Assembly: GCF_030818775.1 (NCBI RefSeq)
Contig: NZ_JAUTAU010000001.1
Location: forward strand, 2,918,001 to 2,982,000
Length of the DNA stretch: 64,000 nucleotides
From: Bacillus sp. SORGH_AS_0510
GTDB lineage: Bacteria; Bacillota; Bacilli; Bacillales; Cytobacillaceae
Direction: 5' to 3'
Below are positions 1 through 7,652 of the stretch, piece by piece; position 1 is the stretch's first letter; each line of letters opens with the position of its first letter. Under the pieces are notes generated by a model. It was not told where the DNA came from, did no database searches, and saw only the letters and a program-made list of their open reading frames with translations. Made by a program: the position numbers and the translations under genes.

Positions 1-62
1 TCATCAAAATCATTCCTCGCATATTATCTTACATAATAATTCTCTGCTTGTTTTTATTTAAC

Positions 63-97
63 CTTCTTCAGCTAAACTGCTTCGTTAATACAATAAG
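63..97. repeat. 34-bp-family dyad repeat, copy A1
   Basis: This is a 35-bp copy of the hairpin repeat scattered through the first 7 kb. Left arm CTTCTTCAGCTAA is followed by a short spacer and a right arm ending in CAATAAG. It lies downstream of the cell-wall-binding repeat gene and just beyond its terminator. Confidence 0.6.
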
Positions 98-124
98 AAA
101 GACTGCCTAAATAACAGCTTGTCC

Positions 125-156
125 CTAAGCACGTGCACCTGTTACTTGAATAAGAA
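125..156. repeat. 34-bp-family dyad repeat, copy A2 (right half)
   Basis: The right half GCACCTGTTACTTGAATAAG matches the right half of the other copies (GCACCCGTTACTTCAATAAG in copy B). The left arm is badly eroded. It may be a remnant of a second element beside A1. Confidence 0.45.
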
Positions 157-202
157 ATCTCCCGTTTATGGAAAGAGCCCATTTGGACGCTATACTGACA
201 TA

Positions 203-238
203 TAAAAAGAGCCTTAGGGTATTTTCCCCTTAGGCTCC
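203..238 (-). terminator. Intrinsic terminator of the cell-wall-binding repeat gene
   Basis: Read leftward, arm GAGCCTAAGGG pairs with CCCTAAGGCTC and is followed by TTTTTAT. It lies about 40 bp after the stop codon of the gene ending at 276. Confidence 0.85.
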
Positions 239-275
239 CTAGCAGATAAATTTTAACACACCTCAATTACCATAA

Positions 276-1427
276 TTAAGGGATCCACTGTCCTGTAATT
301 GGATCCAAGTTGTAGGTCACACCATTAATCGTAGCTTTTCCAAAAACTTGCTCCCCACTTCGGTTGAAATAATACCAATATCCATCCGATTTCAGCCAAC
401 CTGTATACATATGTCCGCTATTTGTGAAGAAATAGGTCTTACTATCAATTTGATGGACACCAGTAAACATCCTTCCGTAATGGTCAAAATAATACCAATA
501 TCCCCCTATGTATTGCCAGTTCCAAAGCACGGAACCGTCTGTCCGTGTAAAGTACCAGTTTACCCCATCAAATTTCCAGCCTTCCGTGGATGCTAAGGCA
601 CCGTCTCTGTCAAAGTAATAAAATCTTTCTGTATAATGACCTGCAGGTGCTACCTGAGAGCCTGTATACATGAAACCGCTGTACACACTGAAATAATACC
701 ACTTATTTCCGACTTTCTTCCAACCCGTTACAAGTGTTCCATCAGGATTCGTGTAGTACCAATCCCTTCCATATCTTTGCCAGCCTGCTGTGTTGACCAA
801 AGCTCCATTTTGCTTAAAAAAATAGAGTTTGTATCCCACCTTGACATCTCCGGTTACCATATAGCTGTCTTGATCAAGGTAATACCAGCTTCCTTTATAA
901 AAGAGCCAGGAACTAGTCTTAAAAGCTCCGCTTCCATCCGCATAATGCCAATCACTTCCGTCAGCAATCCAGCCAGTTTTCATCTCACCGGTGTTATCAT
1001 CTAGATAATAATTCTTACCGTCAACATCTTTAAAGAATCCTCTTACAATCTTGCCAGACTTCTCGAAAAAATACCATTTACCATCCCGTTTTAACCAGCC
1101 CGTTACCATCGCGCCATCTTCTACATTAAAATAATAGTACTCTAATAAATTGTTTGCATCATTGTATATGGATTGTAACCCGGTTAAGCGGCCATTAACG
1201 GAATCAATATAGTAGGTTTTCCCTTCTAAATGAAGCCACCCTGTAACCTTTTCTCCTTGATCGTTATAGTAAAAATAATGCCCATTTTCGTTTTTCCAAC
1301 CAGTAGTAATAGTATCTATTTGTGTCTGAATAACTGGAGTGGTCGGTTGAATCTGCCCCTCCGCAAAAGCCAGGGATGGAAACAACAAAGTACTGATAAG
1401 CACTATCGGAACAAGAGCTTTTTTCAT
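276..1427 (-). CDS. Secreted cell wall/choline-binding repeat protein without catalytic domain
   Basis: The 383-residue protein starts with a signal peptide (residues 1-22, cleavage after AFA). From about residue 43 to the end it consists of degenerate 20-residue repeats of the type GW-x-YYF-x-G-x-MxTGW, typical of choline-binding/glucan-binding repeats (CW_binding_1 family). Such repeats form a beta-solenoid that holds exported proteins at the cell wall through teichoic-acid choline or polysaccharide. No hydrolase or adhesin domain is present, so the whole mature protein is the binding module. The ATG start follows AGGAGG at good spacing. The gene is monocistronic with its own terminator. 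The true ligand is unknown in a bacillus; surface attachment is inferred. Confidence 0.85.
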   Translation of the reverse strand: MKKALVPIVLISTLLFPSLAFAEGQIQPTTPVIQTQIDTITTGWKNENGHYFYYNDQGEKVTGWLHLEGKTYYIDSVNGRLTGLQSIYNDANNLLEYYYFNVEDGAMVTGWLKRDGKWYFFEKSGKIVRGFFKDVDGKNYYLDDNTGEMKTGWIADGSDWHYADGSGAFKTSSWLFYKGSWYYLDQDSYMVTGDVKVGYKLYFFKQNGALVNTAGWQRYGRDWYYTNPDGTLVTGWKKVGNKWYYFSVYSGFMYTGSQVAPAGHYTERFYYFDRDGALASTEGWKFDGVNWYFTRTDGSVLWNWQYIGGYWYYFDHYGRMFTGVHQIDSKTYFFTNSGHMYTGWLKSDGYWYYFNRSGEQVFGKATINGVTYNLDPITGQWIP

Positions 1428-1565
1428 CTAGTTCCTCCTAAAATAATAATTTACATTACACTTATTCTATGTATTTACAAATAGTCCTTCTTTAGAAGAA
1501 TACCACCTTATATCCCAGGGTTCAAAGGATTCAATCCCCTATTTGATCTCCTAGAATACCTTCAT

Positions 1566-1599
1566 CTTACTGAACTAATGCACCCGTTACTTCAATAAG
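1566..1599. repeat. 34-bp dyad repeat, copy B (best example)
   Basis: Left arm CTTACTGAACTAA (13), spacer tgcacccg (8), right arm TTACTTCAATAAG (13). The arms pair at 11 of 13 positions. The copy contains the stop codon of the gene ending at 1587, so the element makes up the last codons and 3' flank of that gene. Confidence 0.7.
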
Positions 1600-1844
1600 G
1601 ATTTAGTTGCATTTTTGATCCAGTCCTTAATATCCTCTTCATTATGGAGATAAGTTTTCGGTGAATCTAAAATGTCTATACCACTAATTATCTTTAGTAA
1701 CTCCCAAACAATTTCATCATCAATGGTACGATTATCAGCCATTACATAGTACGAAGCCCAACCCGAAACTTCTTCCCTTGTCATTCTGTCTGTAAGAACT
1801 AAATCTAGTCTATTTATTATTTCACTTACTGTTGGTTGGTTCAT
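1587..1844 (-). CDS. Hypothetical 85-residue acidic protein
   Basis: This is a small acidic, predicted all-helical soluble protein with no signal peptide or membrane segment. The sequence has a DRMTREEVSGWA segment and a DDEIVWELL segment, a pattern seen in small immunity-like or 'DNA-binding' annotated proteins of bacilli, but I do not recognise a defined family. ATG follows AGGTGGGTG at normal spacing, which supports translation. Its final codons (KSLLK) and stop lie inside a copy of the 34-bp dyad repeat, so the 3' end may have been shaped by the repeat. It is read in the same direction as the GNAT gene upstream, separated from it by another repeat copy. Confidence 0.65.
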   Translation of the reverse strand: MNQPTVSEIINRLDLVLTDRMTREEVSGWASYYVMADNRTIDDEIVWELLKIISGIDILDSPKTYLHNEEDIKDWIKNATKSLLK

Positions 1845-1863
1845 TTTTCACCCACCTGACTTT

Positions 1864-1895
1864 CTTAGACTCAAGCACTCGTTAGTTCAACAATG
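1864..1895. repeat. 34-bp-family dyad repeat, copy C
   Basis: This 32-bp degenerate copy retains GCACTCGTTAGTTCAA in the right half. It lies between the start of the 85-residue gene and the stop of the GNAT gene ending at 1911, about 15 bp beyond the latter's 3' end. Confidence 0.55.
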
Positions 1896-1910
1896 CTTTC
1901 TATTTTAAAT

Positions 1911-2363
1911 CTATAAATCTTGAGATAGTCGAACCATATCCCTGCACTGTATGCCATTTTCGAAAATCTCTTCTGGATAGTGCCGAATGAAAAAGTCTAT
2001 ATCAATACCAGTAATTCTAAAACCACATTTTTGGTAAAGTGCTAATTGTCCAATGCTTGAATTTCCAGTTCCGACTTCTATGGTTCTGTATCCTTTTGAC
2101 TTAGCCACTTCGATTGCATTTATTACAAGTTGTTTCCCAAAGCCTTTACCGTTCTGGGCTTCTAATACTGCAATATTCACCAACTCCACCGTTTCAGGTC
2201 TTGTCGGCAGGAGTACATAAACCCCAATAATTTCAGCATCGTTTTCAGCTACAAAGCATTCTCCTCTTTGCATATATTCTTGAACGATTACTTTAGAAGG
2301 GTCAGCTAATAACAATAAATCCATTGGAGGCTCTTCATCTGTATTTAGTTTACGAATATCCAT
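1911..2363 (-). CDS. GNAT family N-acetyltransferase
   Basis: This 150-residue protein has a single acetyl-CoA-dependent N-acetyltransferase (GNAT) domain. The acetyl-CoA pyrophosphate loop is visible as QNGKGFGKQ (motif A, QxxGxG) after the beta-4 segment VELVNIAVLE, and a C-terminal YQKCGFRITG motif B follows. The substrate cannot be predicted. I chose ATG at 2363 because GGGAGAGAG lies just upstream; a GTG five codons earlier would overlap that ribosome site. It ends at a dyad-repeat copy and belongs to the accessory cluster. Confidence 0.85.
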   Translation of the reverse strand: MDIRKLNTDEEPPMDLLLLADPSKVIVQEYMQRGECFVAENDAEIIGVYVLLPTRPETVELVNIAVLEAQNGKGFGKQLVINAIEVAKSKGYRTIEVGTGNSSIGQLALYQKCGFRITGIDIDFFIRHYPEEIFENGIQCRDMVRLSQDL

Positions 2364-2408
2364 ATTACTCTCTCCCACATAACTGTATTTTCTTTCATTT
2401 TACCATTT

Positions 2409-2442
2409 CTTGTTAAACCAACCTGCCCGTTTGTTCAATAAG
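2409..2442. repeat. 34-bp dyad repeat, copy D
   Basis: This copy is exactly 34 bp: left arm CTTGTTAAACCAA, spacer cctgcccg, right arm TTTGTTCAATAAG. It separates two divergently oriented GNAT genes. Confidence 0.65.
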
Positions 2443-2519
2443 CAGGAGAAATGAATATGATTGGCGAACATAGTTTTGTATACAGAAGTGATAAAAATTA
2501 AGTAAACAAGGAGAAAAAT

Positions 2520-2978
2520 ATGGAACTTCAAACTCAAAGACTAAAAATTGTCCCTTGCACTGATGAATCATTATCTATGTATGCAACCAAAGAATTTAAA
2601 ATGGGTAGCCATATAAATAATTACTTGAAGAAATTAAAGGACGAACCTTCCCTTTTAGGATGGGGTGTATGGCTTGTTATAAATAAAGATGATAATACAA
2701 TCATTGGTGATATCGGGTTTAAAGGCAAGCCAGACTCAGAAAATATTGTTGAGGTAGGATATGGAATTGTACCAGCAGCACAAAACAAGGGATTTGCAAC
2801 AGAAGCAGTAAATGAAATTTTAAAGTGGGCATTTTCATCAGGTAATGTTAAAAAAATAGTTGCAGAATGTTTGATTGATAATATTTCCTCAATTAAAGTC
2901 TTAGAAAAATTAAATATGAAAAGAATTGGAAGCAAGGATAATATGTACTTATGGTCCTTTTCAAAACAATCTATATGA
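2520..2978 (+). CDS. GNAT family acetyltransferase, RimJ/RimL-like
   Basis: The 152-residue GNAT protein resembles the RimJ/RimL type, which acetylates ribosomal protein N-termini or small molecules. It begins with a typical MELQTQRLKIVPC strand, has the acetyl-CoA loop as QNKGFATEA within VPAAQNKGFATEAV, and a NISSIKVLEKLNMKRIG motif at the end. The ATG follows AAGGAG. It is oriented oppositely to the neighbouring GNAT gene, so the two are not an operon. The substrate is unknown. It has a lower GC content than later genes in the window, in line with the accessory character of this zone. Confidence 0.88.
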   Translation: MELQTQRLKIVPCTDESLSMYATKEFKMGSHINNYLKKLKDEPSLLGWGVWLVINKDDNTIIGDIGFKGKPDSENIVEVGYGIVPAAQNKGFATEAVNEILKWAFSSGNVKKIVAECLIDNISSIKVLEKLNMKRIGSKDNMYLWSFSKQSI

Positions 2979-3161
2979 TAGTCATATTTTCAACCTTGAA
3001 ATCTAGGTTAAAATCGTTCTTCAATACCGAGACGCATAGACATTTTTAGTATATCATGACGTTATTATACTTTTTATTAAAAAATGTTGACAAACTATTA
3101 GCTGGTTTAACTTAAGTACATTTTTTCACAATTCCATTGAACTTCACTTGATAGGAATAAA

Positions 3162-3623
3162 TTACTGTCTACCCTTAAACTTCTTTTTAAGATCTTTTCG
3201 AATAAGCATTTGAAGAAAAATATTATAATTTATTGCGTAGGGATGGACAACAAAAATTTTCCCCTTGTATTTTATAAACATTACGTGCTCCCAAGTTTTG
3301 AAGTACGAAATTTCATTATAAAATATTTTGTAAGTTCGACCGAAGATTGTTCTATAAATATAATAGTCGGAGTCGTTATCCACCTGTATATTCCAGAACA
3401 AACCAACCATTATCAAATACGTTCCTAATAGGACATATGGAAAAGATATTAATAAATTTTCTAAAAGTAGGCTTTCTACAAAAATTTTAGGAAAAAGAAC
3501 AACACCAAATCCACCTATTGTGAAAAGAGTTGTTGCTACCAACCCTATCCATATATAAATACTTGGCATTCGAACAATGGTCTTGTTTTTCAAAGTAATT
3601 AACGTCCTTTCAAGACTTTTCAA
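3162..3623 (-). CDS. Hypothetical membrane protein, two TM segments plus PH-like tail
   Basis: The 153-residue protein has two hydrophobic segments (about residues 22-45 and 53-77) followed by a soluble, aromatic-rich C-terminal half (SDYYIYRTIFGRTYKIFYNEISYFK...). This layout of two helices followed by a beta-rich domain resembles the bacterial PH-like/DUF6560 class, but that is a structural guess. The start is TTG at 3623 with only a weak ribosome site; an internal ATG (MPSIYIWIG) is an alternative. No neighbour gives a functional clue. Confidence 0.6.
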   Translation of the reverse strand: MKSLERTLITLKNKTIVRMPSIYIWIGLVATTLFTIGGFGVVLFPKIFVESLLLENLLISFPYVLLGTYLIMVGLFWNIQVDNDSDYYIYRTIFGRTYKIFYNEISYFKTWEHVMFIKYKGKIFVVHPYAINYNIFLQMLIRKDLKKKFKGRQ

Positions 3624-3991
3624 TCATTTTATAATCTTCTCTTTTCTACTTCTTTATTTTTCATTTCGTCCCTCTCCGATTTTGAATGTTACCTATCGAA
3701 ATTCTACATTTTTCACTCAAAATCCTTCTTCAGCTAACCTGATCGTTACTTCAATAGGAAAAGCCGCCGAAAATGGCAGCTAGTTCTTCCACAAAAGCAC
3801 CCCGTTTGGTTAATTGTGGTTCTTGACATTCTTCTCTTTAACAAAACAAAACGGGACCTGATCCTGACATTTTATTTAAATAGTGTTACTTATAGAACTT
3901 TTTTGCCAAAATTTATAGAAGGTTGGCTATACTTACATTAGACGAAAAGAAGTATGAAAAAAATATCCCTCATGAACAAAGGAGACTAAAA
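3624..3991. other. Gene-free stretch with a dyad repeat and a long inverted repeat
   Basis: This stretch lies between divergent genes. It holds repeat copy E (3725-3758) and a separate imperfect inverted repeat: CCCGTTTGGTT at 3801-3811 pairs 10/11 with AACAAAACGGG at 3845-3855. A promoter for the reductase gene is expected here, but I see no convincing consensus pair. Confidence 0.5.
3725..3758. repeat. 34-bp dyad repeat, copy E
   Basis: This is a 34-bp copy: left arm CTTCTTCAGCTAA, spacer cctgatcg, right arm TTACTTCAATAGG. It differs from copy B mainly in the left arm, which pairs poorly with its own right arm. Confidence 0.62.
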
Positions 3992-4567
3992 ATGAGAAAA
4001 CTTGTTCTATTTCTACACTCATCACTCGACGGTTTTGTAGAAGGTCCGAATGGTGAAATGGACATTGGCTGGGTTTCATACGATACTGACTTGGAGAAAC
4101 ACGCGAAAGAAATCCTGAGTACTGCCGACACAGTCATATGGGGACGTGAGACTTACCAGATGATGCACAGTTACTGGACCTCTGTGCCCTCTGATCCCTC
4201 AGCTTCGCAACATGAACGGGATCATGCCGAGTGGATCGAAAAGACACCCAAAATCGTTTTTTCCACGAAGTTGGAGAAAGTCGAATGGAACAATTCCATA
4301 TTGGTGAAAGAAGATGTCGAGGAAGAAATCAAGAACCTCAAACAGCAACCAGGCAAGGATATGGTCATCCTCGGTAGTCCTAGGTTAGCACACTACCTTA
4401 TGCAGCTTGATTTAATAGATGAGTATAAAATTACAGTTTCTCCCGTCCTGATTGGCAGCGGGTTGCCGTTATTCCAAGGTCTAAAGGAGAAAATCAATCT
4501 TAACCTGATTGAAAACAAGACATTTAATTCTGGAGCCATAGCCCTTGTTTACCAGACGATTAGATGA
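3992..4567 (+). CDS. Dihydrofolate reductase family protein (RibD C-terminal-like)
   Basis: This 191-residue protein belongs to the RibD_C/DHFR-fold family of NADPH-binding reductases (YwjB/YyaP-like). Visible marks are the opening MRKLVLFLHSSLDGFVEGP, the WGRETYQMM motif after DTVIWG, the nucleotide-binding IVFSTKLEKVEW and MVILGSPRLAHYLM segments, and the closing VSPVLIGSGLPLFQG. The true substrate is unknown; members lie in accessory regions of many bacilli. The open frame extends 23 codons upstream, but ATG at 3992 has AAGGAG at the right distance, so it is the start. A terminator follows. Confidence 0.88.
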   Translation: MRKLVLFLHSSLDGFVEGPNGEMDIGWVSYDTDLEKHAKEILSTADTVIWGRETYQMMHSYWTSVPSDPSASQHERDHAEWIEKTPKIVFSTKLEKVEWNNSILVKEDVEEEIKNLKQQPGKDMVILGSPRLAHYLMQLDLIDEYKITVSPVLIGSGLPLFQGLKEKINLNLIENKTFNSGAIALVYQTIR

Positions 4568-4610
4568 ACTTTTCTCCTAAAGCAGATTACGACGGAAACA
4601 ATAGCTCAAT

Positions 4611-4643
4611 AAGCCGCCTCTTCATCGAGGTGGCTTTCTTATC
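4611..4643 (+). terminator. Terminator after the DHFR-like gene
   Basis: AAGCCGCCTC pairs with GAGGTGGCTT around a 6-base loop and is followed by TCTTATC, about 45 bp after the stop codon. The T-run is short. Confidence 0.7.
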
Positions 4644-5108
4644 ATATAGATTAACATCAGGATTTAATATAGCCTAAATTTAATATGATGACGCATACAT
4701 TAAGTAAATCATACCTGCAAAACAATTTGGCTTAAGGATCCCTAAAAAAATGCAAAGTCAAGCAATCTAAAGCTAATGAAAAAAAGAGTGAAATGAAAAG
4801 TTGCTTACCATAAAAGGTTGAAAAAATACAATCTTGAGAAAAAATGAACCGCATTTTAGGCCTGAAATTCAGTTTCTTCAAGAAAAGCACCCATTAGTTT
4901 GAGTGCATTTGTTCAAAAACTTCTTTCAGGAAAGTTGCAAGTATCTTCAATAAGAGGGAGCGTCAGGAAAATGCTGATTTACAAGGATAAGGAATTTCCA
5001 AATTAAAAAGCCCAACTTCTCTGCAAAACAAAATAGAGAAAGTGAACTTTTCAGTTACTTCATTATTTTTATTTGAACTAATTAAAACTGCCAAGTTGAT
5101 ATTCTGGC
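4644..5108. other. Gene-free stretch with eroded repeat fragments
   Basis: No supportable gene is visible on either strand. Around 4876-4950 there are fragments that resemble the right half of the 34-bp repeat (AGCACCCATTAGTTTGAG, ATCTTCAATAAG), apparently decayed. The rest is AT-rich DNA between two genes whose 3' ends face each other. Confidence 0.4.
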
Positions 5109-5741
5109 TCAGCTATTTATTGAATTCATTAACTGGAAGTAGTATTCAGGTTGATGAGTCTTATTTAGGTTATACCATGAATGTAATGTATCTGCTGCAA
5201 ATACATCTAATTTTTTCAGTACTTCCATCGCAAATTCCAGAGGAGCTATTCCTGATGCAGTAACTAAATTCGCATCAGATACCGCAGATCCCACCTCATA
5301 GAACTTTTCTCCTTTATAGTTAGGACATACCATTTTAGTGTATTCTAAATTATTACTTGTATGCTTTCTAGTATCTAAGTATCCCATATTCGCAAGGGCC
5401 TCAGTTGCACCACAAATTGCAGCAACAATAGTGCCAAGTTTTAAAGCTTGGCCAATTCTTTCCAAGATAGGTTGATGAATTTCTTCACTCCAAGTAGTTC
5501 CTCCTGGTAAGATTAAAAGATCTTTACTCTCAAGAGTACATTCATCAAGTGAAATATCTGGTTTTATGCTCAGTCCTCCCATAGTTGTAATCATTTCATT
5601 ATTAGCTCCTACTGTAATTACTTTTAAGCGTGCTAAATCTTTTTTGAAATATCTACCTGAGTTTAGTTCAGCAATTAAATATCCATATTCCCAGTCCGAC
5701 ATTGTATTAAATACATATAGAAAAACTTTTTTTGTTTGCAC
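5109..5741 (-). CDS. DJ-1/PfpI family protein (type 1 glutamine amidotransferase-like)
   Basis: The 210-residue protein has the class I glutamine amidotransferase-like fold of the DJ-1/PfpI family. The nucleophile elbow is VAAICGATE with Cys110, preceded by the LILPGG loop (residues 76-81); His127 in RKHTSN follows. Members include intracellular peptidases, chaperones and glyoxalase III-like enzymes; the activity here cannot be told. The gene lies just downstream of a WYL regulator read in the same direction, but a terminator separates them, so it may have its own promoter. The WYL protein is a plausible regulator by proximity only. Confidence 0.85.
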   Translation of the reverse strand: MQTKKVFLYVFNTMSDWEYGYLIAELNSGRYFKKDLARLKVITVGANNEMITTMGGLSIKPDISLDECTLESKDLLILPGGTTWSEEIHQPILERIGQALKLGTIVAAICGATEALANMGYLDTRKHTSNNLEYTKMVCPNYKGEKFYEVGSAVSDANLVTASGIAPLEFAMEVLKKLDVFAADTLHSWYNLNKTHQPEYYFQLMNSINS

Positions 5742-5786
5742 CCAATAACACTCCCATTCACAATTGATATAGCTAGTATAATAAAA

Positions 5787-5816
5787 CTTCCCTGACAGTT
5801 AACGTCAGGGAAGTTA
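5787..5816 (-). terminator. Terminator between the WYL regulator and the DJ-1 gene
   Basis: A perfect 10-bp hairpin, CTTCCCTGAC with GTCAGGGAAG and a 7-base loop, is followed leftward by TTTTATT. It starts within a few bases of the regulator's stop codon. Confidence 0.85.
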
Positions 5817-6779
5817 TTATACTTGATGAAATTTTATTAATTCCGACAGAACTTCAATAATTCTTTTCTTAAGACTTATTGGCTCAATAACTTTAATAGA
5901 TTTATTGTACGGTAAAAGTAAATAAGGTACATATGTATGTATCATATCTTTTTCAAGAAGAAAAACTGCTTGATTTGAAGTCCGTTCTTGTAAATAATGT
6001 CCTAAAAACCAATGTTGGCAAATATCAGCCAATACACTTTTATCCCCATTAATAACCAAAGAAATAATCCCTTCCTTATCTTCCATAGTTGGAAGAAGAC
6101 TTTTTATAAAAAAGTCACGTGCTGAAAAATTTTCTGGCCGGATAAACTTATTTTCGGTTAGCATTAGACTTTCAATTCGATCTACTCTAAAACTACGGAT
6201 ATCATTCCTAAGATGACAAAATCCAATCACATACCACTTATTATTCCAATAGATAATTCTGTACGGATCGACCAATCTATAATTTAATTGCTCTTCGCCA
6301 CTTTTATGGTAGAGAATTTTTACTGAGTACCCGTCAGAAACGGCCTGCTCCAACTCCTTCAAAAAAGGTTCCATAGAGAGTGAACTTAATCGACTTATTA
6401 CTTCTAGACTAGTTAAATGTTGGTTTATCTTTGTTTCCTGCTCTTGATTTGAGTATTTACTTAGTTTTGAAATGGCCCTATTTAGTGCTTCACCTCCATA
6501 ATATCCGGCTTCTTCTGCAAAAACAGCAGCGTGAAATAGTGAAGTTTGCTCCTCAAAATCAAAAAAAAGTGGAGCCTCAATAAAATTGTTCAATAAAGTG
6601 TATCCACCGTTATGTCCTGGTTCTGAAATTATAGGTACGCCACTTGTTGAAATTGTATCAATATAACGATACACAGACCTAATATTCATCTCTAACTTTT
6701 CTGAAATTTGTTTTGCAGTAATTTTTTTACCTGAACGAAGCATCCATAGAATTGCTAACATATTGTCAATCTTAGGCAT
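5817..6779 (-). CDS. WYL-domain HTH transcriptional regulator (YafY/YobV-like)
   Basis: The 320-residue regulator has an N-terminal winged helix-turn-helix (residues 1-60; LRSGKKITAKQISEKLEMNIRSVYRYIDTI) and a WYL domain from about residue 140 (VDPYRIIYWNNKWYVIGFC with the W-Y-V signature, then RSFRVDRIESL). Proteins of this type act as dimers; the WYL domain is thought to bind a ligand, often a nucleic acid fragment or metabolite. Its closest partner here is the DJ-1/PfpI gene downstream. ATG is the start; its upstream region lacks a strong ribosome site. The target and inducer are unknown. Confidence 0.9.
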   Translation of the reverse strand: MPKIDNMLAILWMLRSGKKITAKQISEKLEMNIRSVYRYIDTISTSGVPIISEPGHNGGYTLLNNFIEAPLFFDFEEQTSLFHAAVFAEEAGYYGGEALNRAISKLSKYSNQEQETKINQHLTSLEVISRLSSLSMEPFLKELEQAVSDGYSVKILYHKSGEEQLNYRLVDPYRIIYWNNKWYVIGFCHLRNDIRSFRVDRIESLMLTENKFIRPENFSARDFFIKSLLPTMEDKEGIISLVINGDKSVLADICQHWFLGHYLQERTSNQAVFLLEKDMIHTYVPYLLLPYNKSIKVIEPISLKKRIIEVLSELIKFHQV

Positions 6780-7063
6780 ATAATCCCACCTCTATATGAA
6801 ATTTATTTTCTATTATATTTTCCTTCCAATCTCCGTTATTAGAACAAACTAGTGATTGCTCTTCAATTTCAACTCTGTAACCTGATTGTTCATTCTCTAG
6901 TTGAGAATTTGTAAAGATGGTAAAACCATTGTATCCAATGGAAATCTCTCTTTTTATTTATAAGTCTAACAACTTATACAATTCATTCATAAGGTTGTCC
7001 TACACAGTATGCACCTATCCAGGAAAGAAAACTTCTTTAACTCCCTGTGACGTTAAAAGAACA

Positions 7064-7094
7064 ACAAAAAAGCTCTACTCTTTTTGAAGTAGAG
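7064..7094 (-). terminator. Terminator after the 7120 gene remnant
   Basis: GCTCTACT pairs with AGTAGAGC; leftward it is followed by TTTTTTG. It lies about 25 bp after the stop of the short membrane fragment, suggesting that fragment is the 3' end of a once-transcribed gene. Confidence 0.75.
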
Positions 7095-7112
7095 CACCGT
7101 TAGCTTAATAAA
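7080..7112. repeat. 34-bp-family dyad repeat, copy I
   Basis: This degenerate 33-bp copy has right half GAGCACCGTTAGCTTAATAA. It overlaps the terminator hairpin and touches the 3' end of the gene remnant at 7120, repeating the pattern seen with copies B and C. Confidence 0.5.
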
Positions 7113-7119
7113 ATTAATA

Positions 7120-7275
7120 CTATTTGCCTTTTAAGAAAAACACTTTAAAGACAAAAGCAATTAAGCATAAACCCATTAATGAATCAATTATTCTTTCAAC
7201 CAAAATTGAATCAACGTTTAAAGTAGGAATAATAATTTCAGTAAAAAATAGGAGAAACAAAAACAACCGAAACAC
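7120..7275 (-). pseudogene. C-terminal fragment of a membrane protein (possibly FUSC-like)
   Basis: This open frame of 51 codons begins at a GTG with no ribosome site, right after an in-frame stop. It encodes two hydrophobic stretches around TLNVDSILVERIIDSLMG. That pattern resembles the last helices of FUSC/aromatic-acid-exporter type proteins (RxxDTLIG-like), but the match is weak. A good terminator follows the stop, as expected for a genuine gene 3' end. I read it as the remnant of a gene whose front part is lost. Confidence 0.35.
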
Positions 7276-7289
7276 TCACTCTATTTTTA

Positions 7290-7484
7290 TTATTTAAACA
7301 AAAAAATTACCAATATTAAACATACTAAAATAATTCCCAAACAAATAATATTGAGTTTCCTGTACTTAATCCAATACTTTTTAAAATCTTGCCCCAAGTC
7401 ACTAGTAAAGTTTAAAGCGACAATGATAATTAAAAGTGAAATGAAACAACCGTACCAACATCCATTGTACCCCGAAAATTTCAG
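7290..7484 (-). pseudogene. Possible decayed small membrane protein gene
   Basis: This open frame of 64 codons lacks an ATG/GTG/TTG start and ribosome site; CTG at 7484 is the first possible start and stops lie just before it. It encodes two clear transmembrane segments (FISLLIIIVALNF and LNIICLGIILVCLILVIFLF) separated by a basic loop (DFKKYWIKYRK). The coherent two-helix layout suggests a gene that has lost its start. It could also be chance AT-rich coding-like sequence. Confidence 0.3.
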
Positions 7485-7540
7485 GGCATTTTACTATACA
7501 AATTTATATTAAATTTCAACCCGAATGGCTTTAAATCAAT

Positions 7541-7578
7541 AAAAAACGAGTGGCAAATTCATATACAAATTCCCACTC
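7541..7578 (-). terminator. Terminator after the VOC protein gene
   Basis: Leftward, GAGTGGGAATT pairs with AATTTGCCACTC (one bulge) and is followed by GTTTTTT. It lies about 75 bp after the stop codon at 7653. Confidence 0.7.
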
Positions 7579-7652
7579 AATATAACTTGCATTGTCAATC
7601 TTAGTGATAGGGAACGGAATCCGTTATCCTTTTTTGAATGTCTTTTTTAATA

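Larger units (their letters stand above)
6780..7119. other. Gene-free stretch with terminator and repeat copy
   Basis: Apart from the terminator at 7064-7094 and dyad-repeat copy I at 7080-7112 I see no gene. Short segments near 6860-6905 faintly resemble the repeat but are too eroded to claim. Confidence 0.35.

Noticed and set aside
348..1004. Plus-strand open frames within the cell-wall repeat gene
   Set aside because: They are antisense shadows made long by the repeats; the minus strand has a signal peptide, start signal and terminator.
4800..5060. Further full copies of the 34-bp dyad
   Set aside because: Only fragments such as AGCACCCATTAG and ATCTTCAATAAG remain; the arms cannot pair, so I did not list them as copies.
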